From Pseudeuparius sepicola (lineage: Eukaryota; Arthropoda; Insecta; Coleoptera; Anthribidae): a DNA stretch of 64,000 nt. The notes below the pieces were generated by a model. That model was not told the origin of the DNA and did no database searches. It saw only the letters and a list, made by a program, of their open reading frames with translations. The stretch covers positions 22,468,876 to 22,532,875 of the forward strand of contig OY987305.1 of assembly GCA_963920635.1 (NCBI GenBank), written 5' to 3'. Shown one piece after another: positions 44,260 through 55,917 of this stretch. Position numbers and translations under genes: made by a program. Positions within the stretch are counted from its first letter, which is position 1; every line of letters begins with the position of its first letter.

Positions 44260-45715
44260 GGGAATAAAATCGTGTTCGTTATTTCGTTCGTTATTGTCTT
44301 AATATGGAACGATCTATAATCAACCCACGGCTCAGACAAACACACAATGCACACAAAGGGACTCCTTTATCTATTGCCACGTTTGATTTTCATGCAAATG
44401 AGTAGACCTGCATGGTGCATTGGGCTGGACCACGACAAATTTCTTGGCGAAAAACTTCCAGAATACACATTTTTATGCTAATGTCAATAACAAGACCTTT
44501 ACGGATACATTTTTCTCCAGGTTCCTACCTATTTTAATATTAATGAAGTGAGCATAACAAGGATGGTTTAGGCTGAAGAACAAGTCTATACTATCATCAA
44601 GTACTTCACGTCATTTACTTTTGGGATTATTTTATTTCATTATTTGACTTGAATCAATAATTCTAATATAGGTATCCAGTCTTCAGTGTAACATTAGAAA
44701 AGCATTATGATGCATAAGGTTTCAGCTTAATCGGGTGTTCTAATTCAGCTTGGAAGATTTGACCTAAAACAAGCTAACATACATACATTGCAAGTTAAAT
44801 AAAAGCGTGTAATTAAACATATTTTAAAACATGCTCTTAACAAGAATAACTATCCTACTGAATTTGTTGAGCAAGTTTTTCAGGATTGCCAACACAATAA
44901 ATTGCAATTTTTAAAATTCCTTGTGAATATGGAAAGTTCTGTCTTGGGGAAGGCCATTTAACGTTTAACTTTTAAAAGAACATATATATTATAAATTATA
45001 TCATGCAAAATCAAATTTCAAAAATATATGAACACTCTTTTAATAATTATCATAGAATTTTGTGGGATAGGTCACAATTCTCAAAGAATAAGTAGGAAAT
45101 AGGCGAAAAATTAAGGAACCTGCATTCATTCTAGGAAATACGGACAATTGTACTGCTGTTAAGTGGAATTCAGTAAAATATTATTGCCACTTAGTAGAGC
45201 AGTTAGTAGGTAATTAGATAGAATACAGGGTACAATATCAGACAGGTGGTTAGGCTATTGTTTTTGTTGTCATGACACTTTAACTTGACATTCATTACTC
45301 TGTCACTTCACTTTGACGTGACATTATCTTTGAGAAAGGCGAAGATTTGTTCTCTGAAAGGACAGAAAACAAAGTTGTTGAAGTTACTTTTTTAGTTAAA
45401 CGTTCATGTTTTGTTCATTTACTGGTAAGCATTTATGAATTTTCCTGGCAACTTGAAAAAGTTGTGTTTTAATAAGTTTGTTTCATATTATATAATTTAT
45501 ATAATTTCATAAGAAAAGGTAGGTACTATGTTTTGATACAGGAAGATAACAAGTCTTTTTAGTTAAAATTACATTCTACACGAAAAAAAGGATGTAAAAA
45601 ATTGGGGAAGACCTAGTCAATTTATATTTGTTATATAGCTAGGTATTTTATAGTATCCTGCATCCGATTTGAGCAAAGTCGGAAGAGCCACCCAATAATT
45701 AATTATAGGCAACTG
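44260..45715. other. No recognised feature
   Basis: AT-rich, stop-dense; no shared repeats or structures noticed. Confidence 0.35.
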
Positions 45716-45717
45716 CC

Positions 45718-45842
45718 CTAGCTGCAAATGGCAACGAAGACAAAATAATAGTAATTGCCCTCCTCCCCCGCACAAGCATGTGGTTGCTTCTGGGGTACTC
45801 CTAGTTTGGAGTATTGTGAGGGTGAGAATTATTATTATTATT
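45718..45842 (+). repeat. Dispersed repeat family E, copy 2
   Basis: Matches 38496-38632 as described there, again ending in (ATT)n. Confidence 0.75.
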
Positions 45843-46613
45843 CGAGTACATCCTAATTTAGCCCCACTTTTAAGAACCTATCTCCTTAATACAGGCCTTT
45901 TATGAGTACAGGGTTTTTCGTTACTTTGGAAGGTTACATTTATATTCATATTTTGAAATTCTTAGCTCCTAGAAAAAGAGTCCGTGTACGCCACTGAATT
46001 CTACGAATTCTATAATGCCTAGCACGCTAGCACATAGTGGAGCGGGGAGCAAAGCAGCGAGCAACGCGGAGACCAAAGTGTCAAATGAGCAGATAGTGGA
46101 TGAAGGAATTGCTTGCACATAGTGGAGCTGTGAGTGATACTCTAGTGAAAAGTATAGTCCATAAATCCCTGTATACCTATGTCTATCAACATATTTTTAA
46201 ATATCTCAGTAACATATTTTTTTTATTAGAAATCTCCAAGCAAAATGATTTTGTTTTATTTATGCGAACATTTATTCCATTCTTAATATTTTATAGTTGC
46301 GGGGGAATGTTTCTGATTTTGAATAATCCAATATACCTAAAACATTTTAAAAAAGGTTTTGGTGATGTTTCCGCTTCATATTTACTAGATTATTAATAAT
46401 GATTACATGCATATTTGTCCTTACTTGTTTACTTCATTTCTCCTGGGACAGCATCTTACAACTTATCTAATACGTATCGGTTATGACCGTTTTCAATATC
46501 TCAGTAAAATATCCCACAATGGACTTTTAACAGAAATACTACTTATTAATTTTTCAACGTCCAATTTTTATTACACTGCAGAATCACGCAAGCAGAGCGA
46601 ACAAATACCAATA

Positions 46614-46868
46614 GGACATTTTTGTCTGCAATTAAAATTGACATAAAAAATTCAATACCTTTTATTACAATACAAGGGGATTCATTTTTTTTCTAAAAAT
46701 TATTTTACCAATTACCCACTTCTCCGGTTGTGCAAGATGTTCGATATTAACAGGTTTTTATTCTAATCCATGCCGTTATAACGTATACCAAATATGACTT
46801 AAATATCTCAACTAGTTTGGTAAATATTCATTTAAGACTACATATTTTTTCCAACTTTAACACCCCTA
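46614..46868 (+). repeat. Dispersed repeat family F, copy 2
   Basis: Matches 39956-40206 with scattered substitutions and a few indels. Here it stands ten bases left of the fold-back at 46879. Confidence 0.8.
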
Positions 46869-46878
46869 TGAAGCCTTA

Positions 46879-47533
46879 TACAGGGTGAGTCATTAGTAAT
46901 GGCACATAGTGTAACCGTACATATTTTGCGCCAAAATATTACCATTGAGGCTAATATGCCTTATAGAAATGTTGTTTGTTTATGAGATACGGGGCGTTAA
47001 AGTTCATTTTTTGAAATTGAATTATGGCTACATCTCCCAAACTAATCAAGCTGCTGAACTGAAATTTGGCTCTGCAATTTTTTTGAGGATGGAGAATAAG
47101 TTGAGAATGTCAATTTCTACGTATCTCATAGAGGGAGCCAGTTGCGCTGTTTTTGAATCGTGCTTTTACTCGAAACTTTTTCGAGGTTATCTTTTTGATC
47201 CTGCAGGTCCATCATTTTAGCATCTTTTCATTCTACAACAAAAAGGTACTTTTGTTTCATAACGACCAAATCAGCAGACCAAGTGGCGCCCTCTGTAAGA
47301 TACGTAGAAATTGGCATATTCTCCATACCCAAAAACATAGCAGTGCCAAATTTCAGTTCAACAGCTTGATTAGTTTGGGAGATGTAGCCATAATTAAATT
47401 TAAAAAAATTAGCTTTAACCACCTGTATCTCTTAAACAAACAACAATTCTATATAACCCATATTAGCATCAATCGTAATATTTTGGCCCAAAATATATAC
47501 GGTTGCACTGTGTGCCTAATGACTCACCCTGTA
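46879..47533. mobile_element. Tc1/mariner-like fold-back (655 bp) with family A DNA in its loop
   Basis: Ends TACAGGGTGAGTCATTAGTA and GCCTAATGACTCACCCTGTA are inverted and TA-flanked. Arms of ~270 bp share CCAAACTAATCAAGCTG with the complement. The loop (~47160-47280) contains a family A fragment, GGTTATCTTTTTGATCCTGC, in minus orientation. The 91- and 133-codon ORFs are arm artefacts. Confidence 0.88.
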
Positions 47534-47539
47534 TACATA

Positions 47540-48850
47540 TTTGCATCTGCTTGAATTAGGTCACGCTCTTGCTTGAAGGATTCATTCTTTTTCGTTCTTG
47601 AATAACACGGATACAATGAGCATATACATAAATACAGCGTTTTACAGCTTCTTGAGAACAAGTTGAACACTTAGAGTGGCGGCTAATCTGGAATGTCAAT
47701 GCGCGAATTAATGCAACAACAATGGTGCAGATCGCAAGTATTCAAATTTGCATTTTAAAATACACTTAATAAGAGCAAGAAACATAGCAGCTTGCGTGTA
47801 AAAACCCGAGTTTAATAAATAATTAATGCGGCTTATTACAATCTCCGAGGAAATTGGAGAGTCTGCTACACGCTATAGGCTCTTAAGACCGCTCTTGTTC
47901 AATAAGGCTACATTGCAAAACAAACCAGGAATGCGCCTTTGCTGCAACTATTGCTATTCACCTCTGCTAATTTTCCTGGTATACCTACGAGATCAGGTTA
48001 TTCTGAAGTTGTAACGAATGAAAAATAGAACACCATTGACCTTCCTTCCACTACATAACGGCGGTAAGGAGGGTTCATATTAAGCATTGCACATGCTCTG
48101 TTTTTCACCATATCACATGGCGGGTGTTTACGCATGTAGGTAAGTATCTTTGTTTTGTTACTAGCAAGTTGTTAATAAAAAAATATTAATCGCGATGACA
48201 AGGCTCGTACCAAAAAAAAAACATTGTAAACCACTATATAAAATAAATTCATTCAAAACAAGAAAAACTTGTGTTAATACCTATTAAATTCAATGAATGG
48301 TCCTTCATGAGCCCGATTTGCAACGTAAGAAGTTGCGTCGAAACTGAATAATAATAAGGAAAAGCGCGGTAATTTGAAAAATTCTGACATTTCAAAAATT
48401 CCGCCGCCTGTTAAAAAAACACTTCAATAAACGACTAAGCAGCTTCAGCAGATCCAGACTAAACCAGCATGCAGCGAACCCTAAGCACGTGTGGTGCCCC
48501 GTAGATACCAATGTGGTGCCCCGTAGATACCAATGAGGTACCCCGTATATACCAACCAAAATTCTCATTTTTATTTTACCAAATAACACGAGGCAATGTT
48601 AGCTAAAGCCTTGAAATTCTTCAGCGAGGAATCATCGGGTTATGAGTCAAACCACCGGAAACTAGGAACATTAAGTTAAACGAAAAACCATGTTGTTTAC
48701 ATCTTGTAATTACCAAAACGCCAGAAAAGTGCGCTACGGTTATTAGTATTCTTGGAAAAACTTACGCTAAAATCATGTTGTTATACATTCCATCCGCCCA
48801 CAAAAGCACACGTGCAAATCCTGGAATCGAGGCGAGAACAAAGAACGTAG
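47540..48850. other. No recognised gene
   Basis: Includes a short direct triplication near 48491-48555 (TGGTGCCCCGTAGATACCAA, last copy changed). Otherwise unstructured. Confidence 0.4.
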
Positions 48851-49030
48851 CTGCTATAAAAGGGGGGTTTCTCCCAAGAGTCGGGGAAGTCGCCGAACAT
48901 CACTTGTAGGGCTAAGTCCTGCCCGAGAGACCAGCGAGTGTCCGATGCAGAACCAACTATGAGAGGAAGTCTCCGACCACCAATGGTTGGGCGAAGTACT
49001 GCCCGAGAAGTCAACTAGAGTCTGCCGCCT
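48851..49030 (+). promoter_or_regulatory. TATA-box promoter-like island with a duplicated ~70-bp segment
   Basis: GCTATAAAAGGGG (TATA box at 48857) is followed by GC-rich DNA in which GGGAAGTCGCCGAACATCAC...TGCCCGAGAGACC and AGGAAGTCTCCGACCACCAA...TGCCCGAGAAGTC form a diverged tandem pair (period ~70-75 bp). T-rich DNA follows for ~800 bp. A strong TATA box opening a short GC-rich leader would fit an LTR retrotransposon or a gene promoter; no coding sequence follows. Confidence 0.35.
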
Positions 49031-50440
49031 TGCCTGCCATAGATCCCGCACTAGAGCCTCAGTACAGTATGCTGCCCGTTGAACTGACCACAGAGTAAGC
49101 GATTGAATTTTGTTTTGTTGGGTTTTGTCGACTGAGTTGCCTTTCTATTTCTAGTTAAGTAATTTATTTGATTTTATTTTATTTTGAGTGCTATTAGTGT
49201 TTATTTGAGGTGTAGTAAAGGATTGTTATATTTTGTCATATTTTAAAGCAGTGTCGTACAGTTCTGAATATTTTACGTTGAATTATGGGTATTTAAAAAG
49301 CTGTTAGCATAGCAGTGCCGTATTAAGTTCAATATTAATATTTTACGCTAAATTTTGGGTATTTTTAAATACGTTTTTGTGCCAATTTCAAGATATTTAA
49401 TAATTGTGTGTCTCTATTATCAATTTCGAATCATTTTTAAGAATTTACATATTTTTATTATCGTTTGTGCGATCAGGCTAACTAACTTGTGTGCCAATAA
49501 TTTTGGTATTATTTCTTGGAATAATTTGAGTTAAATTCACGTACTATTTCCGCAGGTTTTGTTATTAGTTTATGCTATAAGCTAGTATTGTTCGCCACTT
49601 AGGTTTGAAACCAGTTACTAAAATTTAAAGATAATTATTTTGCGCTAAATTCTTTATTGTCGATTCTTTTCTGTTATATATACTTAGCACCATTTTTTAA
49701 TAATTCAATTGTTCACGTTTGTGCATCCTCAAGTCATTTTTCTGTGTAATTCGTAACCTTTATATTTTCTGCGCCATAGGCATACCATTTACTTTTTAAA
49801 TATATGTATTAAAATTCCCCTGTTGTTTCCGTTAATCCTTAGGCCCACACCAAAAATAAATTAACTTAGGGACCACCTTTAAAGGTACCGCTCGACCAAC
49901 TAACATCTAAAACAAAGGTGCGCGCAATACACGCAACTCCAGAAGCGCCGTCTCTTGATAGAAGAAGCGTGCAGTACTCGATCAACTCTAGATCAAGCGG
50001 TACCAGCGGAGCTTCTTGAGCCAGTGAAAGCGTCATCGCAAATCTGTCCACGGCAGCTCCTCCCCGCAGTCGTTGTGCAGAGCAGAACTGAGCGTATTTC
50101 AGAGGAGTAGGGAGCGCCCTGCGAGTCCATTCTTATTCTGACAAAACCATAAACAAACATAACCTACACAACATACTTATAGCAACAGCATCTAATAAGC
50201 ATGCCAGAATTTAAGTCCCTCAAGCATAAACGAGGCATTATTAAAACTCAAATTACCAAATTCAATCATACTTCAACAATGTAAACAATATTTCCCTCAC
50301 TGAACTAATGCATACTCAACTAAAACTAAGACTAGACAAAGCGAATTATTTTCATGATGAATTTCAGAGGTAATTTAAACAAAAGTCGAACTTAAATATT
50401 GCAATCTAAAAGCCCCCGAAGGAGGGAATCAACCATACAT
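49031..50440. other. T-rich tract, then a GC-richer island at 49880-50130
   Basis: A weak tandem pair (period ~65 bp, TATTTTACG(T/C)T(G/A)AATT..GGGTATTT) lies at 49245-49370. The island at 49880-50130 has ORFs without signatures. Its role is unknown; it could be the far end of the same element as the 48.85-kb promoter-like sequence. Confidence 0.3.
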
Positions 50441-50444
50441 ATAG

Positions 50445-50960
50445 AGATTCACGGCTTGACTTGATATTCAAGCTACTTGACTTGACTTTACTTGAAATCA
50501 AGTCAAGTTCAAGTCAAGTAGTAATTTTCCAATATCAAGTCAAGTCAAGTATTTATTTTTCAAGTACTTGAAAAATCAAGTTTTTCTTGAAGCTACTTGA
50601 TTACTTGATTTTTTATCAATTTAAAATTTTATTATCAGTTAGGTCAGTTACAAGTAAATAATAATAATAAACCTTTGCATTGTACACTTTTATGCAAAAC
50701 TAGGAAAGGACTAGGAAAGAACAAAAACTAGGAAAGAACAAAAATAAACTATTTCAAGTCCACTTTTTAATGTTATCATTTTCCATCCACGACTTAAGGC
50801 ACCTTAGGCATCTAGTGGATTTGGCGCTTAACCGATTTCGCGTTTTTGTAACTGTCAAAGCAGCCCTGGAAAACTGTCTTTCAATAGGAGCTGAAGACGC
50901 TGGAGTTGACAAGAATAAAGATTCATGGCTTGACTTGATATTCAAGGTACTTGACTTGAC
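50445..50960 (-). mobile_element. hAT remnant bounded by ACTTG-rich direct repeats
   Basis: AGATTCA(C/T)GGCTTGACTT... occurs at 50445-50485 and again, in the same orientation, at 50919-50960. Between them is a run of CAAGTCAAGT and its complement (50455-50620) and a hAT transposase C-terminus. Such reiterated short words near ends are typical transposase-binding sites. True terminal repeats and target duplication were not found. Confidence 0.6.
50754..50926 (-). pseudogene. hAT transposase, C-terminal dimerisation domain fragment
   Basis: Minus strand: STPASSAPIERQFSRAALTV then TKTRNRLSAKS, ending ENDNIKKWT and a stop at 50754. The ASSAP.ER.FS.A.LTVTKTRNRLS block is a very characteristic hAT dimerisation signature. 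Upstream the frame runs into the direct-repeat DNA (NIKSSHES), so the rest of the protein is missing. The plus-strand 64-codon ORF is its shadow. Confidence 0.88.
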
Positions 50961-51045
50961 TTGATGAAACACTAACCATACATTGAAGAACAAAACTTAA
51001 AGGAACGAGAATTAGAAAATGTCGAACGTTGGACATAAAAGTTGT

Positions 51046-51465
51046 ACAGGGTGAGTTTTTTATTTTATGATCAGTATAGGGATCTCGAAAACTAGCGGAG
51101 ATAAAAGGAAGGTTAAATGGGGAAAGAATTGCAGTTTTGAGGGCTCAATTTAATGCGCCTTGTGGATTTTTGAAAAAGTCATGGCTTACTAGATATTTTG
51201 AAAAAAAAAACGACATTTTGGCGATTTATTCTAATGCATCTAGATTCGTTGTTTCTGATTTTAGATAAAAAGTGTAAACACAAAAGTTTGAGGGAATTGT
51301 GTCCCCAATGCGGTTGTCGTGTCCTACTTTCCGTGACAGCTGCAATTTTCGAGATATGACACAAATTTGTATTTTTTTAAATATGGAAACCATAGTTGAC
51401 CATGCTCTCAAAAAATCAGGCAAATTTGTAGCTTTCCAACGATATAATACTTGATATGATATTTT
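51046..51465 (+). repeat. Family B fold-back, single arm (copy 3)
   Basis: TACAGGGTGAGTTTTTTATT, GGAAGGTTAAATGGGGAAAG and GCTTTCCAACGATATAATAC match the arms at 6811 and 28633. No inverted partner follows, so this is a half element or one whose second arm was lost. It stops near a TACCAAGGCACTGA word (51468) that also begins MITE family G. Confidence 0.75.
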
Positions 51466-51897
51466 TACCAAGGCACTGACAATGGGTATAGAGACGCGTG
51501 GTCGTCAGTATGCTGGCCAAAATACTGGTTTCAACGAAGAATAATTCTTTTAAGCCAGATCAAGATAACAAAGGACCTCTAAGCATTAACATTATGTATT
51601 TAAATATTTGTAGCGCTAGTGTTCCAGGTATTTTTTTAAATGGAACAACCAACAGAGATGATCCCCGACAGGGCGTGTAGGTGTGGCTGATATCAATGAC
51701 TGACTGACAAGTAATCTGCAGGCAAGTATCGGGATAACTCCACATGTGAGCATATCATACACGCCTGATTCCACTTGAAATCAACCCTTTCGACGTTTTG
51801 ACATTTGATTAAGCTGTTAATACAAAGGCGAGTTTTTTTTTCTAATATTGAGGATGAGTGGTCAGACGGATGAGAAAGAAATCGGTAGTGAAGTTTT

Positions 51898-52720
51898 CAC
51901 GGGCGTAGCCAGGATTTAGTTTTGGGGGGGGGGGTTTAGTTTGAGAAGTAAATAAAACAACAAAAATATACTTACATGAAATTTAATATCTATATATTCA
52001 TCCGAAAAACTACGACATATTTATAAAGTTCTTAACTTTAAATGAAATGGATAAATTAATTTCGTTCCTCTGCGCTAAATCTAAAACGATTAAAGAAGAA
52101 ATCTTCGGCTTTTTCTTTTAAATATATCCACTACTTCATCTGCATGAATTTCTGTTCCATAGTGAATGTTCATTAGAGCCAAACCATTAAGTCTGTTTTC
52201 ACTTGTAGTGTTTCGTAAATAGTTTTTCAGTCTCCTTAGGCTCGAGAAAGACCTTTCTGGGGTAGCAGTGGATACAGGAATGGTAGCCAAGATTTGTAGT
52301 AATGTGTAAATATTAGGATGAAGGTTTTTATCGCACATATCTAGGCATTCCAAACTAGATTTCGGGGTAGGCAGTCTTCTTATCAGCATGCAAGATAGCT
52401 GAAGCTTTGATAGCTAAATCCAAATTTGTTTCTTTATTAGAAACCCCTTGACCTTGACTACACCACTTTTTCCAGTAGTCCATACCTTTAAGTTTATCAC
52501 CCTTCCTTTTTTTCCCCTCCATTTTTCGACAGTAATAATGATTCACGTATCTATCCTTAACAAGGTCATCGAATAACAGCGCACTAAAATTACTCACTTA
52601 CACGGTACACTTAATTCTCTTCACTATTCTTTCACCACTTTTTACTTTTATTCGCTTCGAGTTCGCATGAAACAATACTGCCGTAAGCGCGGTCACGCGC
52701 CGCGGCGCTGCTTATATAGC
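51898..52720 (-). mobile_element. hAT element remnant with promoter and deleted transposase
   Basis: The left end CACGGGCGTAGCCAGGATTT is a typical hAT terminus, followed by a G11 run. On the minus strand a TATA box (TATATAAG, 52718-52711) sits ~190 bp upstream of an ATG at 52522, then come N- and C-terminal transposase pieces. No matching right terminal repeat was found, so the right border is uncertain. Confidence 0.7.
52090..52522 (-). pseudogene. hAT transposase, N- and C-terminal parts joined by a deletion
   Basis: From ATG 52522: MEGKKRKGDKLKGMDYWKKW, about 55 codons, ending at a stop at 52355. In another frame from ~52389: NIYTLLQILATIPVSTATPE then RSFSSLRRLKNYLRNTTSEN and GLALMNIHYG, stop at 52090. 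The second part is the hAT dimerisation domain (PVSTATPERSFS..RR.K). Full hAT transposases of this subgroup run to several hundred residues, so the catalytic middle is deleted and the join is out of frame. Confidence 0.82.
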
Positions 52721-54459
52721 AGCCCAGTAGCCGTCCAGAAACTTCCACGAACTTCCACAAAGTTCCGCTCATTTCGACCGAGGGGCGTGGCGAATAATCG
52801 AGAAACAACGCAAAGTGTCCCTACAATACAAAATAGTTCGGCTGCAACTGCGTCTGCCTCTCGTCAAAAGATGGCGCTAGGCGCTACTATTACTACATAT
52901 ATTCAAACGGAGGTATTTTTCAAATGCGGAAAGAACTAACTAATCCAAGTCCATTTGAACTGACCTTTTAAGATACTTTCGTCTTCCTTCGGAAAATCGT
53001 CTCCGAGGAACATTTTGCTTTCTTCTGTTTCTGGGACACACTGTACAATATCTGATGAATTGATTTCAGTATTGCTTGCCCTCTGGTCTTCATAAAGAAA
53101 TAGGTGCCATTAGTTTGGTGTGTTCAATACCTATAAACATTCACTATTATACCATATATTTCTCATAATAGAAGATCTGTTTCTAATGTTTGCTCTTCGT
53201 TTTGACTGCTTGTGTTCTGTAGTACATGAATGAAATGCAACTGTATTTTTCGGTACACTTTCTGAGGAGGCAGAACAGGTGAGAATGGATTATGTAAATT
53301 ACTTATTTTTTCAAAATATTAGCCGTTTTTGAAACCTCTATATCAACTTGACAGATAACAATTTGCAGCGTTTATTGAAACTTTACATATAGGTGTAATA
53401 TTTTACAGAGTGCACGAGTAGGTACGATTACCTACACTTTTAGGATATGAAATGCTATAGAGCGTAAATATGTATCTCAGGATGCTTTTGACGTCTAAAA
53501 AACTAGTTATAAGAGTAAAGTGTTGTTATAAGAAAAGCTCTTTTGAATGAAAAGTTGTGGTGGGATGCGCATTTTACTTTCGACTTTATTTTTTTATTTC
53601 ATACCATAGACTGTAATGCTGCTCCAGGATGCCTTTGGAGTTAAAAAGTAGTTAAGAGTAAAATTCTGCTGTGAAAATTTATTCAGAATTACGGAACTCA
53701 GTTTTCCTTTAACGATCTACATACACTTTGACTTTGTTTTGATTGAAACGAATTTCGGGTAAATTAAATACGAGCATAGAAGAACAACAAGACAAGAATG
53801 ACAACGACAAGAAAATAAATTACTTGTTCAATTTCTGGCCTCCGAAAATGAGCCCCGCCCGGTTAGCCTGGTTCCAATGGCTCCATCGAGACCGACTCGT
53901 GCTTTTACCACAGTCGGGCCGGGCCGGTCGGCAATCCGCATCTGAACATTTGAGATTCGATGGGAGCTTGACCAGAGCTATTTTTTGTCTTTATATCTTC
54001 ATATAACTTCATTAATAATTAGTCATGTATTTTTAAGGCGTGGATAGGCCAGATTAATAACTCCTTTAACCTTGCTTAAATTTACTTTTGGCGCAGAACT
54101 CCATGCGCCGATATAGGTATTCGAAAAATCCATATTTTAATTATTCGGTAAACAACGCATGCTAAATCGCTTGAAGAGCTTCATGTTTGACCGATAATTG
54201 TTTCTTATTACAGTTTACCCTAATATTGTTTCCAACAATTCACCACATTGAGATGGCTCACAGAAAATCATCCAAAAATAATGGATTGACAGGAATGGTC
54301 TTGTCTAAGTTGAAATGTTTTTCCATGGCAACCTTGATTAAATATGAAGATCATATTTATCTGCAATTTGGAATATTATGCGAATGCTTAGAGCAAACAT
54401 ATAACATATTTATATTATTGGAATCGGAAAAATGTTTGCAATTCAAAAATCCACAAATA
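52721..54459. other. No recognised gene
   Basis: Short GC-rich patch near 53850-53960. A weak similarity between 53465-53520 and 53620-53670 (CAGGATGC.TTTG.....TTAA) may be an old duplication. The 96-codon ORF at 54187 runs into the MITE at 54460. Confidence 0.35.
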
Positions 54460-54645
54460 TACAGGGCGTTCCATTAAAAAAAAAGGTTTATATTTTTTCA
54501 TAAATTTGCGACGCTCATTTGTTTTATCTAGTAACAGATCCTAGCGGTTCAGAAAAAACCCTACAACTTTCATTTAAGTAATTTTTTTCTAACTCGAAAA
54601 ATAAAGGGTCTAGGTATGGGTCAAAATATACGGGAACACCCTGTA
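54460..54645. mobile_element. Tc1/mariner-like MITE (186 bp)
   Basis: Ends TACAGGGCGTTCC and GGGAACACCCTGTA are inverted, preceded by AT-rich flanks. A relative of the TACAGGGTGTTCC motifs inside the large fold-backs. Confidence 0.75.
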
Positions 54646-55917
54646 CCTAATTCCATGGCACACTTGACTCGCCTTTCAACTTCTTATTTTTCTCAACTAA
54701 CTTTGACACCCTGTCTAATGGGAGTCCCTGTATAATCTATTTTAATTAAAATTTGTTATATGGAGGTTTTGGGGTGTTGTTTCAGATTTTTATATAAAAT
54801 TGCTAAATGGATAGTCAAAAGGAGCAGTTTTGAACACCACAAACAAAAAAGTTCAGGCGAATCAATGTTGCTTCTTCTATTTTATTTTATTATAGTAATA
54901 GATTACTTACTTACATTCTTTTTGCGGGAAAAGTAAATTCCATTTTGACCAAATCAGGCATTTTCCCACTTTCAGCAGCATTTTCAAGCAAATATTTTAG
55001 CCGCGAACAATTGACGCAAATACAGTAACAGATACCTTCAAAAAATGTTAAGAGGATATTTTTTTGCAATGGAAAGCTATACATTAGAAGACGAGTAAGT
55101 TTTTAGGGTAAACAGGGCAGGAAGGATTGTTTTTATTTATGAATTTTTGATACCGTACAATGGTTAATTCCGGACCTGGATATTATGTCATTTTAAGTCA
55201 CATTCCTATACTGTGTTCCAAATTTACTTGGAATGTGCGTTGTCTTTCGGATATAAAAAAATAAACATGGAAACGCCCTGTATCTTAGAAACGAAAATCT
55301 TGCAGAATTTTGTATTTCTAGTGTGATTTTTTTGCTTAAAAATTATTGAAAAATCACCAATGTGATAATTTTGATTATATGTATAATAATTTTGTAAATT
55401 TTGATTTTGACTTATATCTTAGAAAGGAATAGAGATTTCGAAAAACGCCAAAACTATTTCAGCATAACAGACGAGGGCCCAAAATGACGTAACTGATATC
55501 CCATCCCATCTATATTATTCCCCTACGCACTCCCCGCCTCCTATAGTATTTTTAAGTGCAAACGATTTTCCTAATAAAGTTTTTGGCATATCTTATTTAG
55601 GAAAAAAGTTTTGATTTATCAACAATATGAAAAACGCTAGAAATTGGAAAAATCAACGTAGAGGGATTTGGTACACTTACTTAGGTACGTGTATTGAGGC
55701 GTAGATTGCGAAAATCAAAACGAAATTTGGGGCTGAGGCTTAGTTTTCGAGTTACACCTTTGTAAAAACAATGGTTTCGGGGTACTTGTTTTACAAATCG
55801 CCTGTGTTGTTTTCATGTCAGTGTCACCATAAAACACATCTATAAAATTTTATCAAAAAGTTGGGTTATATTTTGGTTTAGTTTTTAAAAAATAATAAAA
55901 AACACATTTAGTTTTTC
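54646..55917. other. No recognised gene
   Basis: Scattered CCCTGTA words (54708, 54729, 55276) suggest decayed mariner-type ends, but no pairs could be matched. Confidence 0.3.

Noticed and set aside
47153..47554. 133-codon ORF
   Set aside because: Crosses loop and arm of a fold-back element; hydrophobic and aromatic composition reflects T-rich DNA.
50466..50590. CRISPR-like array in the CAAGTCAAGT region
   Set aside because: Repeats are short, overlapping and in both orientations, with no spacers; the sequence is eukaryotic and next to a hAT domain.
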